Shown here one piece after another: positions 9,534 through 19,123 of a stretch of DNA of 64,000 bases. The notes under the pieces are model-generated. The model worked only from the letters and a program-made list of their open reading frames with translations. It was not told the DNA's origin and made no database searches. The stretch comes from Bacteroidota bacterium (GTDB lineage: Bacteria; Bacteroidota; Bacteroidia; Cytophagales; Cyclobacteriaceae). The first letter of the stretch is position 1, and each line of letters begins with the position of its first letter. The stretch lies in the NCBI GenBank assembly GCA_022567155.1, contig JADFHN010000004.1, positions 32,287-96,286 on the forward strand, given 5' to 3'. The position numbers and the translations under genes are program-made.

Positions 9534-10656
9534 TTAGAATATCATTTCTATCAATTTATTGTGTATCTGATCGTTGATAGCCAGCGCCAGTATCATGGAA
9601 ACCCCCAGTCCGATCAGTGCATACAGCAGTTCTTTTCCCAGCAACTTCAAACTTTTTTTTCGCGGATATGATTTTACGACTTTTTCGTTATTTTGTGAAA
9701 CTAATGGACAGCTCTCTGCCCCCGAGAAGACCGATAAACAACCAGGTGGTACTCGTGGGTAGCGTGATTTCAAAGAGTTTATATTAGAGAAGGATAGCAT
9801 AAATTAGATCCACAACGGTAGCTGCCCGTATGTCGGTAACGCCCGATTTCTCCAGGACAATGGCCTGGATACAGTCTCCCCTCATAAAGAACAAAAAGCC
9901 AATGCAGAAAAAAAAATAATGCAAATCCCAGAAATTCCGGTAAGCTTAGACTCCGCGGAAGGTATATGGCAACATTTACCGTGTCCTGCATAATCCATAC
10001 GGCCCAAAGTGACCCACTGGTAATCCATTGAAGAATGACCCAGGATCTGGCATGCTTTCCCCTCTTCTTCTTAAATTTTTCACAAAATACCCAACAATGA
10101 ACCAAACGAAAATGGCAGAGAAAAAAGCAAGAAAATAGCCGATTAAACTTTTCCGAACACCTATGATTGTTTTTGAAGAGGTTGAAAAGGCGTTCAACAA
10201 CAAAAAAGTGGTGGATACAGGCATCCGCAAACGGGTAAGTATCAGTAATATTACCGGCGTAGCCAAATGCAGGAAACTGAATGTGCCCGGCGCCTCCGAA
10301 AATCCTTTGGATTGCAACCGATGGTAAGTGACGTCGCCGTCAAAGTGAATCCAGCTATACGTTACAGTAGCCAGAAAAATAAGCCCCATAAATATCCACA
10401 AATACCACCATCTCCGGTGAAGGTTTGAAGCAATGAACGTGCCGATAGTCTGAATGCTGTCGTTGGCGATCGCTGCATAGGCAGCAAGCCCAAAGCCTAC
10501 CCACATGCCAACAGGCCTGATCGGGTAAACAAGATCGCATAAAATAAGCAACCCGATAATGATATAAAGAAATATGATTTCCTTTTTTGCCAGGCCAAAA
10601 ACCTGGAATAATAAATTACGTGCTTCTGTCGGGAAAAACTGTTTATCTTGTGCCAT
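9534..10656 (-). pseudogene. PiT-like membrane transporter, broken by several lesions
   Basis: The ATG at 10656 opens a hydrophobic protein whose first repeat has AYAAIANDSIQTIGTFIASN and PVSTTFLLLNAF, distantly resembling the duplicated GAND and STT motifs of PiT-type phosphate transporters; a second-repeat copy reads TSTTWLFIGLLGG near 9740. The frame is broken by a 1-base loss in an A/T run near 10076-10080, a 1-base gain in the nine-A run 9908-9916 (restoring the original frame), stop codons at 9786-9784 and 9690-9688, and a further frameshift near 9653-9660, after which the tail LLYALIGLGVSMILALAIND runs to 9534. Assignment to phosphate is inferred from the distant motif likeness and the adjacent pst genes. 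Confidence 0.75.
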
Positions 10657-10881
10657 GCTGTCTGCTTCTTTCAGACCTTATCAAATTGCAAAGATTTTTC
10701 TTATATCAAAGATTTTATCGTTTTTCCCGGATAATAATTCCTTTCAAAAATTGAACCTGTAATTCAGAGGTTAGCTACCGGTCGCATATGATTGAAATTC
10801 TCAAAAAACAGTTTATGCGGTATTAACCATTTGTTAACAAAAACTTAATGCCTGTTTACGATTCAGACCCTGTCAGTAAGA

Positions 10882-10889
10882 TAATTTTG
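10882..10889 (+). promoter_or_regulatory. -7 box before pstS
   Basis: TAATTTTG matches TAnnTTTG and ends 19 bases before the pstS ATG. No good -33 TTG is seen and no clear Pho-box could be recognised in the preceding sequence. Confidence 0.45.
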
Positions 10890-10908
10890 TAATTTTAATA
10901 AAAACCAA

Positions 10909-11874
10909 ATGGGAAAAATGAAGAGACTTAAATTGTCGGCTTTTTTGATTTCGGGAATGGCAATCAGCCTTTTTTATGCGTGCCAGCCAGGGGGTACTTC
11001 AGAAGAGCGCCTGAGCGGCGCTGTTAAAATTGACGGATCCAGTACCGTCTATCCTATTACCAAAGCCATTGCAGAAGAATTCAGAGTGGTAATTCCCGAT
11101 GTAAAAATTACCATAGGTGTATCGGGAACCGGTGGTGGATTTAAAAAATTCAGCCGGGGCGAAACAGATATCAATGACGCTTCAAGACCTATTAAAAGCA
11201 GGGAGATAGATGCCTGCAAGGAAAATAACGTTGAATATGTAGAACTGACAGTAGCATACAACGGCCTTGCTGTATTGGTAAATAATGACAATGACTGGGT
11301 GGATCATTATACCACGGAAGAGCTAAAGATAATATGGGAACCTGATGCACAGGGTAAAATTACACGATGGAATCAGATCAGGTCTGAATGGCCTGACGAA
11401 GAGTTTAATCTTTTTGGGCCGGGGGTGGCATCCGGAACCTATGATTATTTCACCGGAACCATTATGGGCGAAAGCGGCTCCAATAGGGGTGATTATACGG
11501 CCAGTGAAGATGATAATGTGCTTGTTCTGGGCATTGCCGGAGACAAAAATGCCATTGGTTTTTTTGGTCTTACCTATTTTGAAGAAAACAAAGAAAAGTT
11601 GAAACTTGTTGGAGTTGATAACGGGAGCGGCCCGGTTACGCCGAATCTTGAAACAGTAAAAACAGGTACATACAGCCCGCTTTCCAGACCGGTGTTTATT
11701 TATGTAAGTAAGCTTGCAGCCTCAAACCCTGGAGTAGTAGAATTTGTCAGATTTTATCTGGAAAATGCAGATGAGCTTGTGCAGGATGTAGGGTACATCC
11801 CATTGCCGGCAACAGAGTATGCCGGCGAGTTGGAAGAATTCAATGCGTTTATTTCCAAAGAAGCTCAACAATAA
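10909..11874 (+). CDS. pstS: phosphate ABC transporter, phosphate-binding lipoprotein
   Basis: Periplasmic-side phosphate receptor for the Pst ABC importer. The 321-aa protein has a lipoprotein signal peptide (hydrophobic residues then FYACQ, acylated Cys at about 25), the PstS motif KIDGSSTVYPIT, VSGTGGGFKKFSRGETDI with the phosphate-binding Gly/Asp residues, DASRPI and FGPGVASGTYDYF. It is complete and in frame. This is striking because every downstream pst gene and phoU is broken. A terminator-like hairpin follows at once (11909-11927), so pstS may be expressed on its own. Without a working permease it can no longer feed the Pst importer. Confidence 0.95.
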   Translation: MGKMKRLKLSAFLISGMAISLFYACQPGGTSEERLSGAVKIDGSSTVYPITKAIAEEFRVVIPDVKITIGVSGTGGGFKKFSRGETDINDASRPIKSREIDACKENNVEYVELTVAYNGLAVLVNNDNDWVDHYTTEELKIIWEPDAQGKITRWNQIRSEWPDEEFNLFGPGVASGTYDYFTGTIMGESGSNRGDYTASEDDNVLVLGIAGDKNAIGFFGLTYFEENKEKLKLVGVDNGSGPVTPNLETVKTGTYSPLSRPVFIYVSKLAASNPGVVEFVRFYLENADELVQDVGYIPLPATEYAGELEEFNAFISKEAQQ

Positions 11875-11908
11875 ATCGAACTGTTTATCTATAGATTATT
11901 TCTTGAAC

Positions 11909-11947
11909 CCGGATAGGTTTTATCCGGTTTTACCGCTTTTTTTGTAC
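11909..11947 (+). terminator. intrinsic terminator or attenuator between pstS and pstC
   Basis: CCGGATA (11909-11915), loop GGTTT, TATCCGG (11921-11927): a perfect 7-bp stem, followed by TTTTACCG and a second T-rich run up to 11943. It would reduce read-through from pstS into the permease genes, a common arrangement where the binding protein is made in excess. Confidence 0.65.
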
Positions 11948-11967
11948 ATCGTTAAATCCAATAAAGA

Positions 11968-12845
11968 TTGGCCAGGCTTAAAGAAAAAGTAATTGAAGGG
12001 CTGCTGATGACAGCCGGGATGATTACTATACTTGCCACACTGGGTATCATCTGGATTCTCTTTTCCGGGTCTTATGGGTTTTTCAAAGAAGTGCCCATTA
12101 GAGATTTTTTAACCGATACGCAATAGACGCCGTTATTTACACAAAAACATTACGGCATCCTACCTTTACTCTCAGGTACCCTGCTTGTTACTTTTATCGC
12201 CACTCTGGTGGCTTTACCACTGGGAATTATCATTGCTATATACCTCAGCGAATATGCTCCGGTTAATTACAGGAATAAGATCAAGCCGGCGCTCGAACTC
12301 CTGGCGGCTGTGCCTACCGTGGTTTACGGTTTTTTTGCCCTTACCGTGGTAACCCCATTTCTACAGAATATCATTCCGGGGCTCGGTACCTTTAATGCGC
12401 TGTCGACGGGTATTGTAATGGGAATCATGATCATTGCAATGATCTCCTCGTTGAGTGAGGATGCCCTTCATGCAGTACCGAAATCAATGAGAGAAGCTTC
12501 ATGCGGTATGGGCACTATGCGGTTCCAGACAGCTATAAAAGTGACGGTGCCTGCCGCTTCATCGGGTATCGTGGTATCTGTGATCCTGGTAATAAGCAGG
12601 GCTATCGGCGAAACCATGATTGTGGCAATAGCCGCCGGCCATCAGCCTGTTTTAGGTTAGATATTCAGCAATCAATAGAAACCATTACCGCATATATCGT
12701 GCAGGTGAGCCTTGGCGATGTACAACACGGTTCGCTGGAGTATAAAACGATTTATGCTGCGGGAATTACCTTGTTCATATTTACTTTTCTGCTCAACAAT
12801 ATCAGCTATTTTATAAAAAATAAATATCAGGAAAAGTATGAATAG
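11968..12845 (+). pseudogene. pstC: phosphate permease PstC, broken
   Basis: Inner-membrane subunit of the Pst importer. The frame opens only at a TTG (11968) and soon shows typical PstC sequence (FSGSYGFFKEVPIRDFL). TAG at 12124-12126 replaces the tryptophan usual in the family motif DTQWTPLF, and sequence continues in the same frame with [17 protein letters not shown] second lesion, loss of one T near 12657, shifts the frame after AAGHQPVLG; the correct continuation (DIQQSIETITAYIVQ) is in the next frame to TAG 12845, which overlaps the pstA start by 8 bases. The EAA-type loop ([13 protein letters not shown]) is present. Confidence 0.9.
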
Positions 12846-13709
12846 CATTAAAAAAAACCAGATAACAGATAGCCTTTTTAATTACCTGGGGATCGCCAGC
12901 ACAATGTTCGGGCTTATAATGCTTGCTATTTTTATAGCAAACATCCTGATAGACGGAATCGCAAGGATAGACTGGCAGTTTCTGACCAGCCTGCCTTCAA
13001 GAAAACCCGAAAAAGCGGGTATTCTTACGGCATGGACCGGCACAGTATGGATACTGGGTCTTACGGCGGTATTTGCTATTCCACTTAGTGTGGCAACAGG
13101 TATTTACCTGGAAGAATATGGGAAAAGAAACAAGCTGGGAACATTAATTGAAATAAATATTACCAATCTTGCCGGTGTTCCTTCCATTATTTACGGACTT
13201 CTAGGCCTTGAAATTTTTGAAAGAATACTTCATTTCGTGTCCAGCCTGATGGCCGGAGCTTTTACACTCGCACTTCTTATATTGCCGATTATTATCGTGG
13301 CCACAAGAGAAGCCATAAGAGAAGCCATAAGGGCCGTCCCCAATTCGCTACGTGAGGCATCATACGGAATGGGAGCTACCAAATGGCAGACGGTATCACA
13401 TCAGGGGTATTGCCTGCCGCTTCAGGAGGTATTCTTACCGGCATTATCCTGTCGCTGTCAAGGGCAGTGGGCGAAACGGCCCCGCTTATTGTGATCGGCG
13501 CGCTGGCATATGTGCCGTTTGTAGCCAAAACACCTTTGGATGAGTTTACCGTGCTGCCTATGCAAATTTTTAACTGGACCAGCAGGCCGCAACAATGGTT
13601 TATTATCAATGCGGCTGGAGCTATCATAATATTACTGGCGCTGACCTTTATTATGAATGGCATCGCTATATATTTGCGCGACAGATGGCGAAAAAGGGTG
13701 AAATGGTGA
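12838..13709 (+). pseudogene. pstA: phosphate permease PstA, frameshifted
   Basis: Second membrane subunit of the Pst importer. Reading is normal from ATG 12838 (several membrane segments, LAGVPSIIYGLLGLEIF, the EAA loop LREASYGMGATKWQT) until about 13403-13407, where an expanded G run (CAGGGGT) shifts the frame; the expected continuation VLPAASGGILTGII is in another frame and runs to 13709. Two extra Gs, or one lost, would explain it. Just before the EAA loop a 12-base unit is duplicated in frame, giving REAIREAIRAVP where one copy is usual. The N-terminal part could still be made as a truncated protein. Confidence 0.9.
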
Positions 13710-13726
13710 TATATGGTTAATAAGTC

Positions 13727-14479
13727 ATGCCTGCAATACAGACAATTGACATAAACGCCTATTATGGCCCCAAATAAGCGCTTAAAAACATAAGCCTCGA
13801 AATTGAAGAACATTCAATCACTGCGTTTATAGGCCCCTTCGGTTGCGGTAAATCCACTTTCATTCGGATATTTAAAAGGATGAACGACTACATTGAGGGA
13901 TTCACGATGGAGGGCCAGGTACTCATTGACGAACAGGATATTTATGAAAAAGAGGTACGTGTAGAAGAGCTCAGGCAACGGATAGGCATGGTATTTCAGA
14001 AACCCAATCCGTTTCCGTCATCGATTTTTGAAAATGTAGCTTTCGGACTCAGAATCAAGGGAATCAATGATAAAGAAGTGCTGTCTGAAGTGGTAGAAAA
14101 GTCGCTGATACGTGCCGTTTTATGGAATGAAGTAAAAGATGACCTGAACCATCCGGCATTGTTGCTATCCGGAGGTCAGCAACAAAGGCTTTGTATCGCC
14201 CGGACCCTTGCCGTGGAACCGAAGATAATTCTGATGGATGAACCTGCCTCAGCGCTGGATCCGATCTCTACTGCCAAAATAGAAGATCTTGCCACCGAGT
14301 TAAAAGAAAACTATACCATTGTAATTGTAACACACAATATGCAGCAAGCGGCACGGATCAGCGACAAAACTGCGTTCTTTTATATGGGAGAAATGATTGA
14401 ATACGATAAAACAACTGAGTTATTTACAAATCCTAAGAATGAACGAACAGAAAATTATATAACAGGCCGATTCGGTTGA
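13727..14479 (+). pseudogene. pstB: phosphate importer ATPase PstB, nonsense mutation
   Basis: ABC ATPase of the Pst importer. From ATG 13727 the frame reads MPAIQTIDINAYYGPK and then hits TAA at 13775-13777, where the family usually has glutamine (a CAA to TAA change would do). Everything after is in the same frame to 14479: Walker A as GPFGCGKST (usual GPSGCGKST, so a serine is also replaced), Q-loop VFQKPNPFP, signature LSGGQQQRL and Walker [15 protein letters not shown] restart at an internal ATG (13880) would lack Walker A and be inactive. Confidence 0.9.
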
Positions 14480-14521
14480 TATAGTTATTTTTAATACTTT
14501 ATTAAAATAAATGATGATACC

Positions 14522-15208
14522 ATGACAAATTTAGAACAGGCCATGGAGGAATTGAATGATGACCTGCTTGAAATGACCCGGTTGGTTGAAAGCCAGTTGA
14601 ATAAATGCCGGAAAGCAGCTGTGTAAAATGACATGGACCTTGCAAAAGAAGTGGCTACAAGTGACAAACGGGTGAACGCAATGGATCTGAAAGTAGATAG
14701 GGAATGCGAATACATTCTTGCTCTATATATGCCGGTGGCTACCGATCTCAGATTTGTGCTTGCTGCCATTAAAATATGCAGCAATCTGGAACAAATAGGC
14801 GATCACGCACAGCAGATTGCGAAAAGCACTATGAAAATCATTAAAAAAGCCGATATTCCGCTTAGCAGGAATTTTAAAATCCTCAAAATGTTCGATACGG
14901 CCATGTCGATGCTTGTAGATGCCTACGAAGCTATGGAAAACAATGACTCCTCGCTTGCCCGAAAAATATTCAAAAAAGATGATTTTATAAATGATGCCAA
15001 CAAACAAGCTGCAAATGTTGCTGCAAAACTACTAACAGAGAAAAGCCATAATTCGAAAATAATCCTTGAACTTTTCTCCATATGTCGGAAGCTCGAACGG
15101 ATTGGCGACCTGAATAAGAACCTGGCTGAAGAGATCATATTCCATCTCGAACTCGAAGCAAAGGTGCTGAGGCATAAAAATCGCAAAAATAAAATCAGAA
15201 AAAGTTAA
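14522..15208 (+). pseudogene. phoU: phosphate-signalling protein PhoU, nonsense mutation
   Basis: PhoU normally couples the Pst importer to phosphate-responsive signalling. ATG 14522 starts MTNLEQAMEELNDDLLEM; codon 35 is TAA (14624-14626), and the same frame continues MDLAKEVATSDKRVNAMDLKV and the second three-helix repeat with the metal-site type motif CRKLERIGDLNKNLAEE. Total length would be 228 aa, normal for the family. Restart at the ATG at 14633 would give a protein lacking the first helix. Confidence 0.9.
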
Positions 15209-15443
15209 CCACTTTTCAGCACTTTATCCGGCGTTACCTTTTTCACAGCATTCATTATTTCTGAAAACACCATTAATTTTGATTAGTTGAATGAAAAGAG
15301 AGCCAGGTCAGATTTTATGTATCGGATCGTCTCAATAAATTTTTTCTATAAAAACGCAGAAAATCGATAATTATCGCCGGTCAAAGGAACTGATTATCCT
15401 TAATTTCCACTAAATTTCGTTTCCAAATAAAGTCAGAATAGCT

Positions 15444-15806
15444 GTGAGTGAAAGAAAAGGCCTTTTATCGTTTTTTAATATTGATTCTATCATTGACAAT
15501 ATGTCGGGTTATATTGAAAATAAAATAGCCCTCCTCAAGATCGAAATAAAAGAGGACATGGCCATTGCGGGTGCCAGAATTCTGATCATGCTTGTGCTGG
15601 CATTGTTTATGTTTATGATCATCCTTTTTCTGAGCATTGGAGCCGGGGCATTATTTAATATGATGCTGGGGAATGATTATCTTGGCTACTTCATAGTGGC
15701 AGGTTTTTACCTGATCCTCTTCATGATATTCGGGCTGATGCACAAGAAGTTGGGAATTGAACAAAAATTTGAAAAAATAATTTTAAAAATTCTGAAAAAT
15801 GAATGA
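15444..15806 (+). CDS. phage-holin-family-like small membrane protein
   Basis: A 120-aa protein starting at GTG 15444. An amphipathic N-terminal region (IDNMSGYIENKIALLKIEIKE) precedes two long hydrophobic helices (about 44-72 and 80-100) and a basic tail. This layout resembles the Phage_holin_3_6 / PF07332 family, which is common in non-phage bacterial loci and of unknown job. The stop overlaps the next gene by 8 bases, so the two are surely co-expressed. No prophage genes are nearby, so a lysis role is not supported. Confidence 0.75.
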   Translation: MSERKGLLSFFNIDSIIDNMSGYIENKIALLKIEIKEDMAIAGARILIMLVLALFMFMIILFLSIGAGALFNMMLGNDYLGYFIVAGFYLILFMIFGLMHKKLGIEQKFEKIILKILKNE

Positions 15807-16224
15807 AGCAGAGATGGAAGTTATGGATGACATCGGGAAAAAGGAGGAACTTCAGCATTCGGCTGATGAATTTAAGCAAAATCTGGAGGATGATTTTGAA
15901 AAATCGATTGCTGAACTTAAAAAAATATTCATAATTGCTGCTTCTGCCGGCGCCGGTTTACTTTTCGTTTATTCTGTATTTAAACTTTTTTCACACGGCA
16001 AGGAGCAAGATAGCAAACCTGAATATACAGAGCCACCCGCAGCTACCGGCAGCCCGGGTTTTCTGAAAACGATGATGGCCACCGGAGTTGAAATAGCTGC
16101 TGTGGTACTGCTCAATATTGTTAAAAAAAAGATAACCGAATACATAGAAGGTCTCGATAAAATTAATGATAATGGAATTACCCATTTTGGAGGAGCTGAT
16201 CAGGAAAAAGCAAAAAGGGATTAA
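15799..16224 (+). CDS. unknown small membrane protein paired with holin-like gene
   Basis: A 141-aa protein with a charged N-terminal helix (about 1-40, rich in Glu and Lys), one clear membrane segment FIIAASAGAGLLFVYSVFKLF (about 44-65), a proline-rich linker, and a second hydrophobic stretch GVEIAAVVLLNIV (about 97-110). Not recognised beyond this. It overlaps the holin-like gene upstream (8 bases) and the GGGP synthase start downstream (59 bases), forming a three-gene unit. A role at the membrane is likely; nothing more can be said. Confidence 0.7.
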   Translation: MNEAEMEVMDDIGKKEELQHSADEFKQNLEDDFEKSIAELKKIFIIAASAGAGLLFVYSVFKLFSHGKEQDSKPEYTEPPAATGSPGFLKTMMATGVEIAAVVLLNIVKKKITEYIEGLDKINDNGITHFGGADQEKAKRD

Positions 16225-16939
16225 ATCCTTTGCTGTTCTGATTGATCCGGATAAAACGGAAAATGTTGTTTCGCTTACTCGGCTGATCCGCATGTGTATG
16301 GAGAATATGGTTGACTACTTTTTAGTGGGAGGTAGTTTCATTACCCAAAATAATACTTCAGAGATCATTTCGAAAATTAAAAAACAGTGTGAAATTCCGG
16401 TAATTCTCTTTCCCGGGAGTAATCTGCATATTGATCTGACGGCAGATGCTCTCTTATTTTTATCGTTGATCTCAGGGAGAAATGCAGATTTCCTGATCGG
16501 GCAGCATGTGCTTGCAGCTCCAATCTTAAAAAACAGCAATCTGGAAATCATCCCCACCGGATACATGCTTATAGGGGAAAATAATGCCACTACTGCGTCT
16601 TATATGAGCAATACAACTCCAATACCTTCTGATAAATATTCAGTGGCTGCCTGCACGGCTTTGGCTGGCGAAATGCTCGGAATGAAGGCTATCTACATGG
16701 ATGCCGGTAGCGGGGCAAAAAGAAGTATCAGTTCGAAAATGATCAGTCATGTAACTAGAAATACAAAATTGCCATTAATTGCAGGTGGTGGGCTGAACAC
16801 TCTTGCCAAAGCATCGGAAACTCTGCAGGCCGGAGCCGATACCATTGTGGTTGGGAACGGGATTGAAAAAGACCCGCAATTGCTGATTGAAATATCAGAT
16901 TACATTCGAGGAGTTAATGAACCCCTAAAGATTCATTAA
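16166..16939 (+). CDS. geranylgeranylglyceryl/heptaprenylglyceryl phosphate synthase
   Basis: Prenyltransferase joining a polyprenyl diphosphate to sn-glycerol-1-phosphate, with a TIM-barrel PcrB/GGGPS fold. The 257-aa protein has AVLIDPDK (phosphate/Mg site), VGGSFIT, ILFPGSN, IPTGYMLI, YMDAGSGA and the phosphate-binding IAGGGLN and VVGNGIE loops. A start 2 codons later (16172) is equally possible. The gene deeply overlaps the preceding small membrane protein gene. Homologues in Bacteroidota have been shown to be GGGP-synthase type in some cases; product chain length is not predictable here. Confidence 0.9.
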   Translation: MIMELPILEELIRKKQKGIKSFAVLIDPDKTENVVSLTRLIRMCMENMVDYFLVGGSFITQNNTSEIISKIKKQCEIPVILFPGSNLHIDLTADALLFLSLISGRNADFLIGQHVLAAPILKNSNLEIIPTGYMLIGENNATTASYMSNTTPIPSDKYSVAACTALAGEMLGMKAIYMDAGSGAKRSISSKMISHVTRNTKLPLIAGGGLNTLAKASETLQAGADTIVVGNGIEKDPQLLIEISDYIRGVNEPLKIH

Positions 16940-17845
16940 CGATTCTCTACGGCGCATTTTGCCTGCGGGAATGCCAAACATCATCTTAAACCTCCTGCAA
17001 AAATACGCGGTGTCTTTATATCCCACTTCTCTGCCAATTTCTCGGATACTTTTTTTGCTGGTTCGTAGTAAATTCACAGCCTCTTCCATACGCTGGTATT
17101 CAATATAATCCTGGGGATTGATGCCGGTAAGCATTTTAAAATACTGGCCTACATAATCTTCTGATACGTTGGCAACGTTGGCAAGTACTTTGTTAGATAA
17201 ATCTCCACCGAGATTATCTTTGATATATGCGAAAATATCTATAAGCCGCGGATCTTTGAAGTACGTGCTGTTTGTAACAAGCTGCTCTACAAAAAGATTC
17301 TTAGTAACGATATACCGGATGATCTCTACCACAAGTTGCTCGGTAAGCAACTTTATAATCCGTTCCTTACCAGGCAGTGATGAATCGGTTTCCAGGACGA
17401 TATGGTGAATAACACTTGAGATTTCTCCGCTGCGGATTTTAAAAGGAGGAATGTCAAGCGAAGCAAAAAAGTTGACAGAATTAAAAACTTTTGCCTCAAA
17501 AGACGCATAACTAAAGCTGTCGTAATTTGGATCATTCGATACTTCGTTATCATAATGCCGGAAATACAATTCCTTTTTGTTTATAAAGTCATCATTCGAC
17601 ATTGATATTACAGGATCAAGTCCGTACGAAATGTCTGTGGTTTTACCTCCAGGAATAAATAATATTTCACCGGAGCGCAATGATTCCTTACGTTCACCAA
17701 ATTTGATTACTCCTTTTCTGAGCAGGATAATCGTATTTTCCACTTCATAGGAGCCTTCAATCTTAACAGGTTGTAAAATATTTATATTATTGGCTTTTAT
17801 AAATCTTACACCTAATGATTCAATTATTTTATTATAATCTTCCAT
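16925..17845 (-). CDS. AraC-family transcriptional regulator
   Basis: A 306-aa regulator. The N-terminal half is cupin-like (IILLRKGVIKFGERKESL, GEILFIPGGKTTDI), a probable ligand or dimerisation domain. The C-terminal ~100 residues form two helix-turn-helix units: NVSEDYVGQYFKMLTGINP and SIREIGREVGYKDTAYFCRR followed by FGIPAGKMRRR. It ends convergent with the GGGP synthase, overlapping it by 15 bases, and its targets are unknown. ATG 17845 follows an AT-rich stretch. Confidence 0.88.
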   Translation of the reverse strand: MEDYNKIIESLGVRFIKANNINILQPVKIEGSYEVENTIILLRKGVIKFGERKESLRSGEILFIPGGKTTDISYGLDPVISMSNDDFINKKELYFRHYDNEVSNDPNYDSFSYASFEAKVFNSVNFFASLDIPPFKIRSGEISSVIHHIVLETDSSLPGKERIIKLLTEQLVVEIIRYIVTKNLFVEQLVTNSTYFKDPRLIDIFAYIKDNLGGDLSNKVLANVANVSEDYVGQYFKMLTGINPQDYIEYQRMEEAVNLLRTSKKSIREIGREVGYKDTAYFCRRFKMMFGIPAGKMRRRESLMNL

Positions 17846-17971
17846 TTAGACAACTATTTTCGTAATTGCAATAAATTAAGTCCAACTGATCCTAAAACAA
17901 ATCTAATATAATTTATTTCAATATAAAAAGTAAATTTCGCAGATATTGTATTTTTACAAGAAAAAATAACT

Positions 17972-19111
17972 TTAACGATGCAATAACTCCCTGGAAATTA
18001 CAATTTTCAGAATCTCAGAGGTTCCTTCATAAATTTGCGTAATTTTCGCATCACGCATCAGTCTTTCAACATGATATTCCTTCACATATCCATAACCTCC
18101 ATGTATCTGAACCGCTTCATTGGTTACCTGTTGTGCTATTTCAGAAGCATATAATTTTGCCATGGCGCTTTCTTTGACAAAAGACCTGCCCTCGTCTTTC
18201 AGTCTGGCTGCCTTCAAAACCAGCAGTCTTGCTGCGTCAATTTTGGTAGCCATTTCTGCAAGTTTAAATTGTATAGCCTGATGCTGGGCTATGGGTTTGC
18301 CGAATGCGATCCTTTCTTTCGAATAACTAAGCGCCAGTTCATAAGCTCCGGAGGCAATTCCCAGGGCCTGTGAAGCAATGCCAATGCGACCTCCGTTTAA
18401 CACCTCCATGGCAAATTTAAATCCAAATCCGTCTTCACCGATCCTGTTTGCTTTGGGCACTTTCACATCGGTAAACATGATGGAGTGCGTATCGGAAGAC
18501 CGGATTCCCATCTTATTTTCTTTTTTTCCTACCACAAGCCCCTCCGATTCTTTTTCCACAATAAAAACATTGATGCCTTTATGCCGCAACTCCGGATTGG
18601 ATTGAGCAAAAACCAGGCAAATCCCGGATGAATTCCCATTTGTGATCCAGTTTTTGGTGCCGTTCAGTAAATAATGGTCTCCCTGATTGATTGCAGAAGT
18701 TTTCTGCGACCTAGAATCCGAGCCCGCTTCCGGCTCGCTCAGGCAAAATGCACCAATCGTTTCGCCGCTTGCCAGCCTGGTCAGATACTTTTGTTTCTGT
18801 TCTTCGGTTCCGTGTCTTTCAATTCCCCAGCATACCAGCGAATTGTTGACTGACATGATCAAAGCGCAAGAGGCATCTACTTTGGATATTTCTTCTATAG
18901 CCAATACATAAGATACGGTATCCATACCGCCGCCACCATAGTCCTGGGAGGTCATCATACCCAGAAAACCCAAATCAGCCATCATTTTCACTTGCTCTAC
19001 AGGAAATTGTTGCTTTTCGTCACGTTCAATCACGCCGGGCAGCAATTCCATTTGAGCAAAGTCCCTGGCAGCGTCACGTACGGCTAATTGTTCTTCAGTA
19101 AATTCGAACAT
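17972..19111 (-). CDS. acyl-CoA dehydrogenase (second of two)
   Basis: A 379-aa FAD enzyme of the short/branched-chain acyl-CoA dehydrogenase group. Seen: FCLSEPEAGSDS, the substrate loop FGKPIAQHQ, GGYGYVKEYHVERLMRDAK and the catalytic glutamate in IYEGTSEIL (Glu362), all typical. The IYEGTSEI form is closer to butyryl-CoA dehydrogenase than the GEGTTEI form at 3301-4449, so the two probably act on different substrates. Next to it, 12 bases away, lies a zinc metallopeptidase gene in the same direction; no ETF genes are near. Confidence 0.92.
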   Translation of the reverse strand: MFEFTEEQLAVRDAARDFAQMELLPGVIERDEKQQFPVEQVKMMADLGFLGMMTSQDYGGGGMDTVSYVLAIEEISKVDASCALIMSVNNSLVCWGIERHGTEEQKQKYLTRLASGETIGAFCLSEPEAGSDSRSQKTSAINQGDHYLLNGTKNWITNGNSSGICLVFAQSNPELRHKGINVFIVEKESEGLVVGKKENKMGIRSSDTHSIMFTDVKVPKANRIGEDGFGFKFAMEVLNGGRIGIASQALGIASGAYELALSYSKERIAFGKPIAQHQAIQFKLAEMATKIDAARLLVLKAARLKDEGRSFVKESAMAKLYASEIAQQVTNEAVQIHGGYGYVKEYHVERLMRDAKITQIYEGTSEILKIVISRELLHR

Positions 19112-19123
19112 AAGTGTATCCCC

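Noticed and set aside
11968..15208. Stop-codon reassignment or programmed readthrough as the reason for in-frame TAG/TAA in pstC, pstB and phoU
   Set aside because: The stops stand for different expected residues (Trp in pstC, probably Gln in pstB), the same codons end the intact neighbouring genes, and the same genes also carry frameshifts.
15444..15806. Prophage or lysis cassette suggested by the holin-like protein
   Set aside because: No endolysin, integrase or structural phage gene is near, and this family is common in ordinary bacterial chromosomes.
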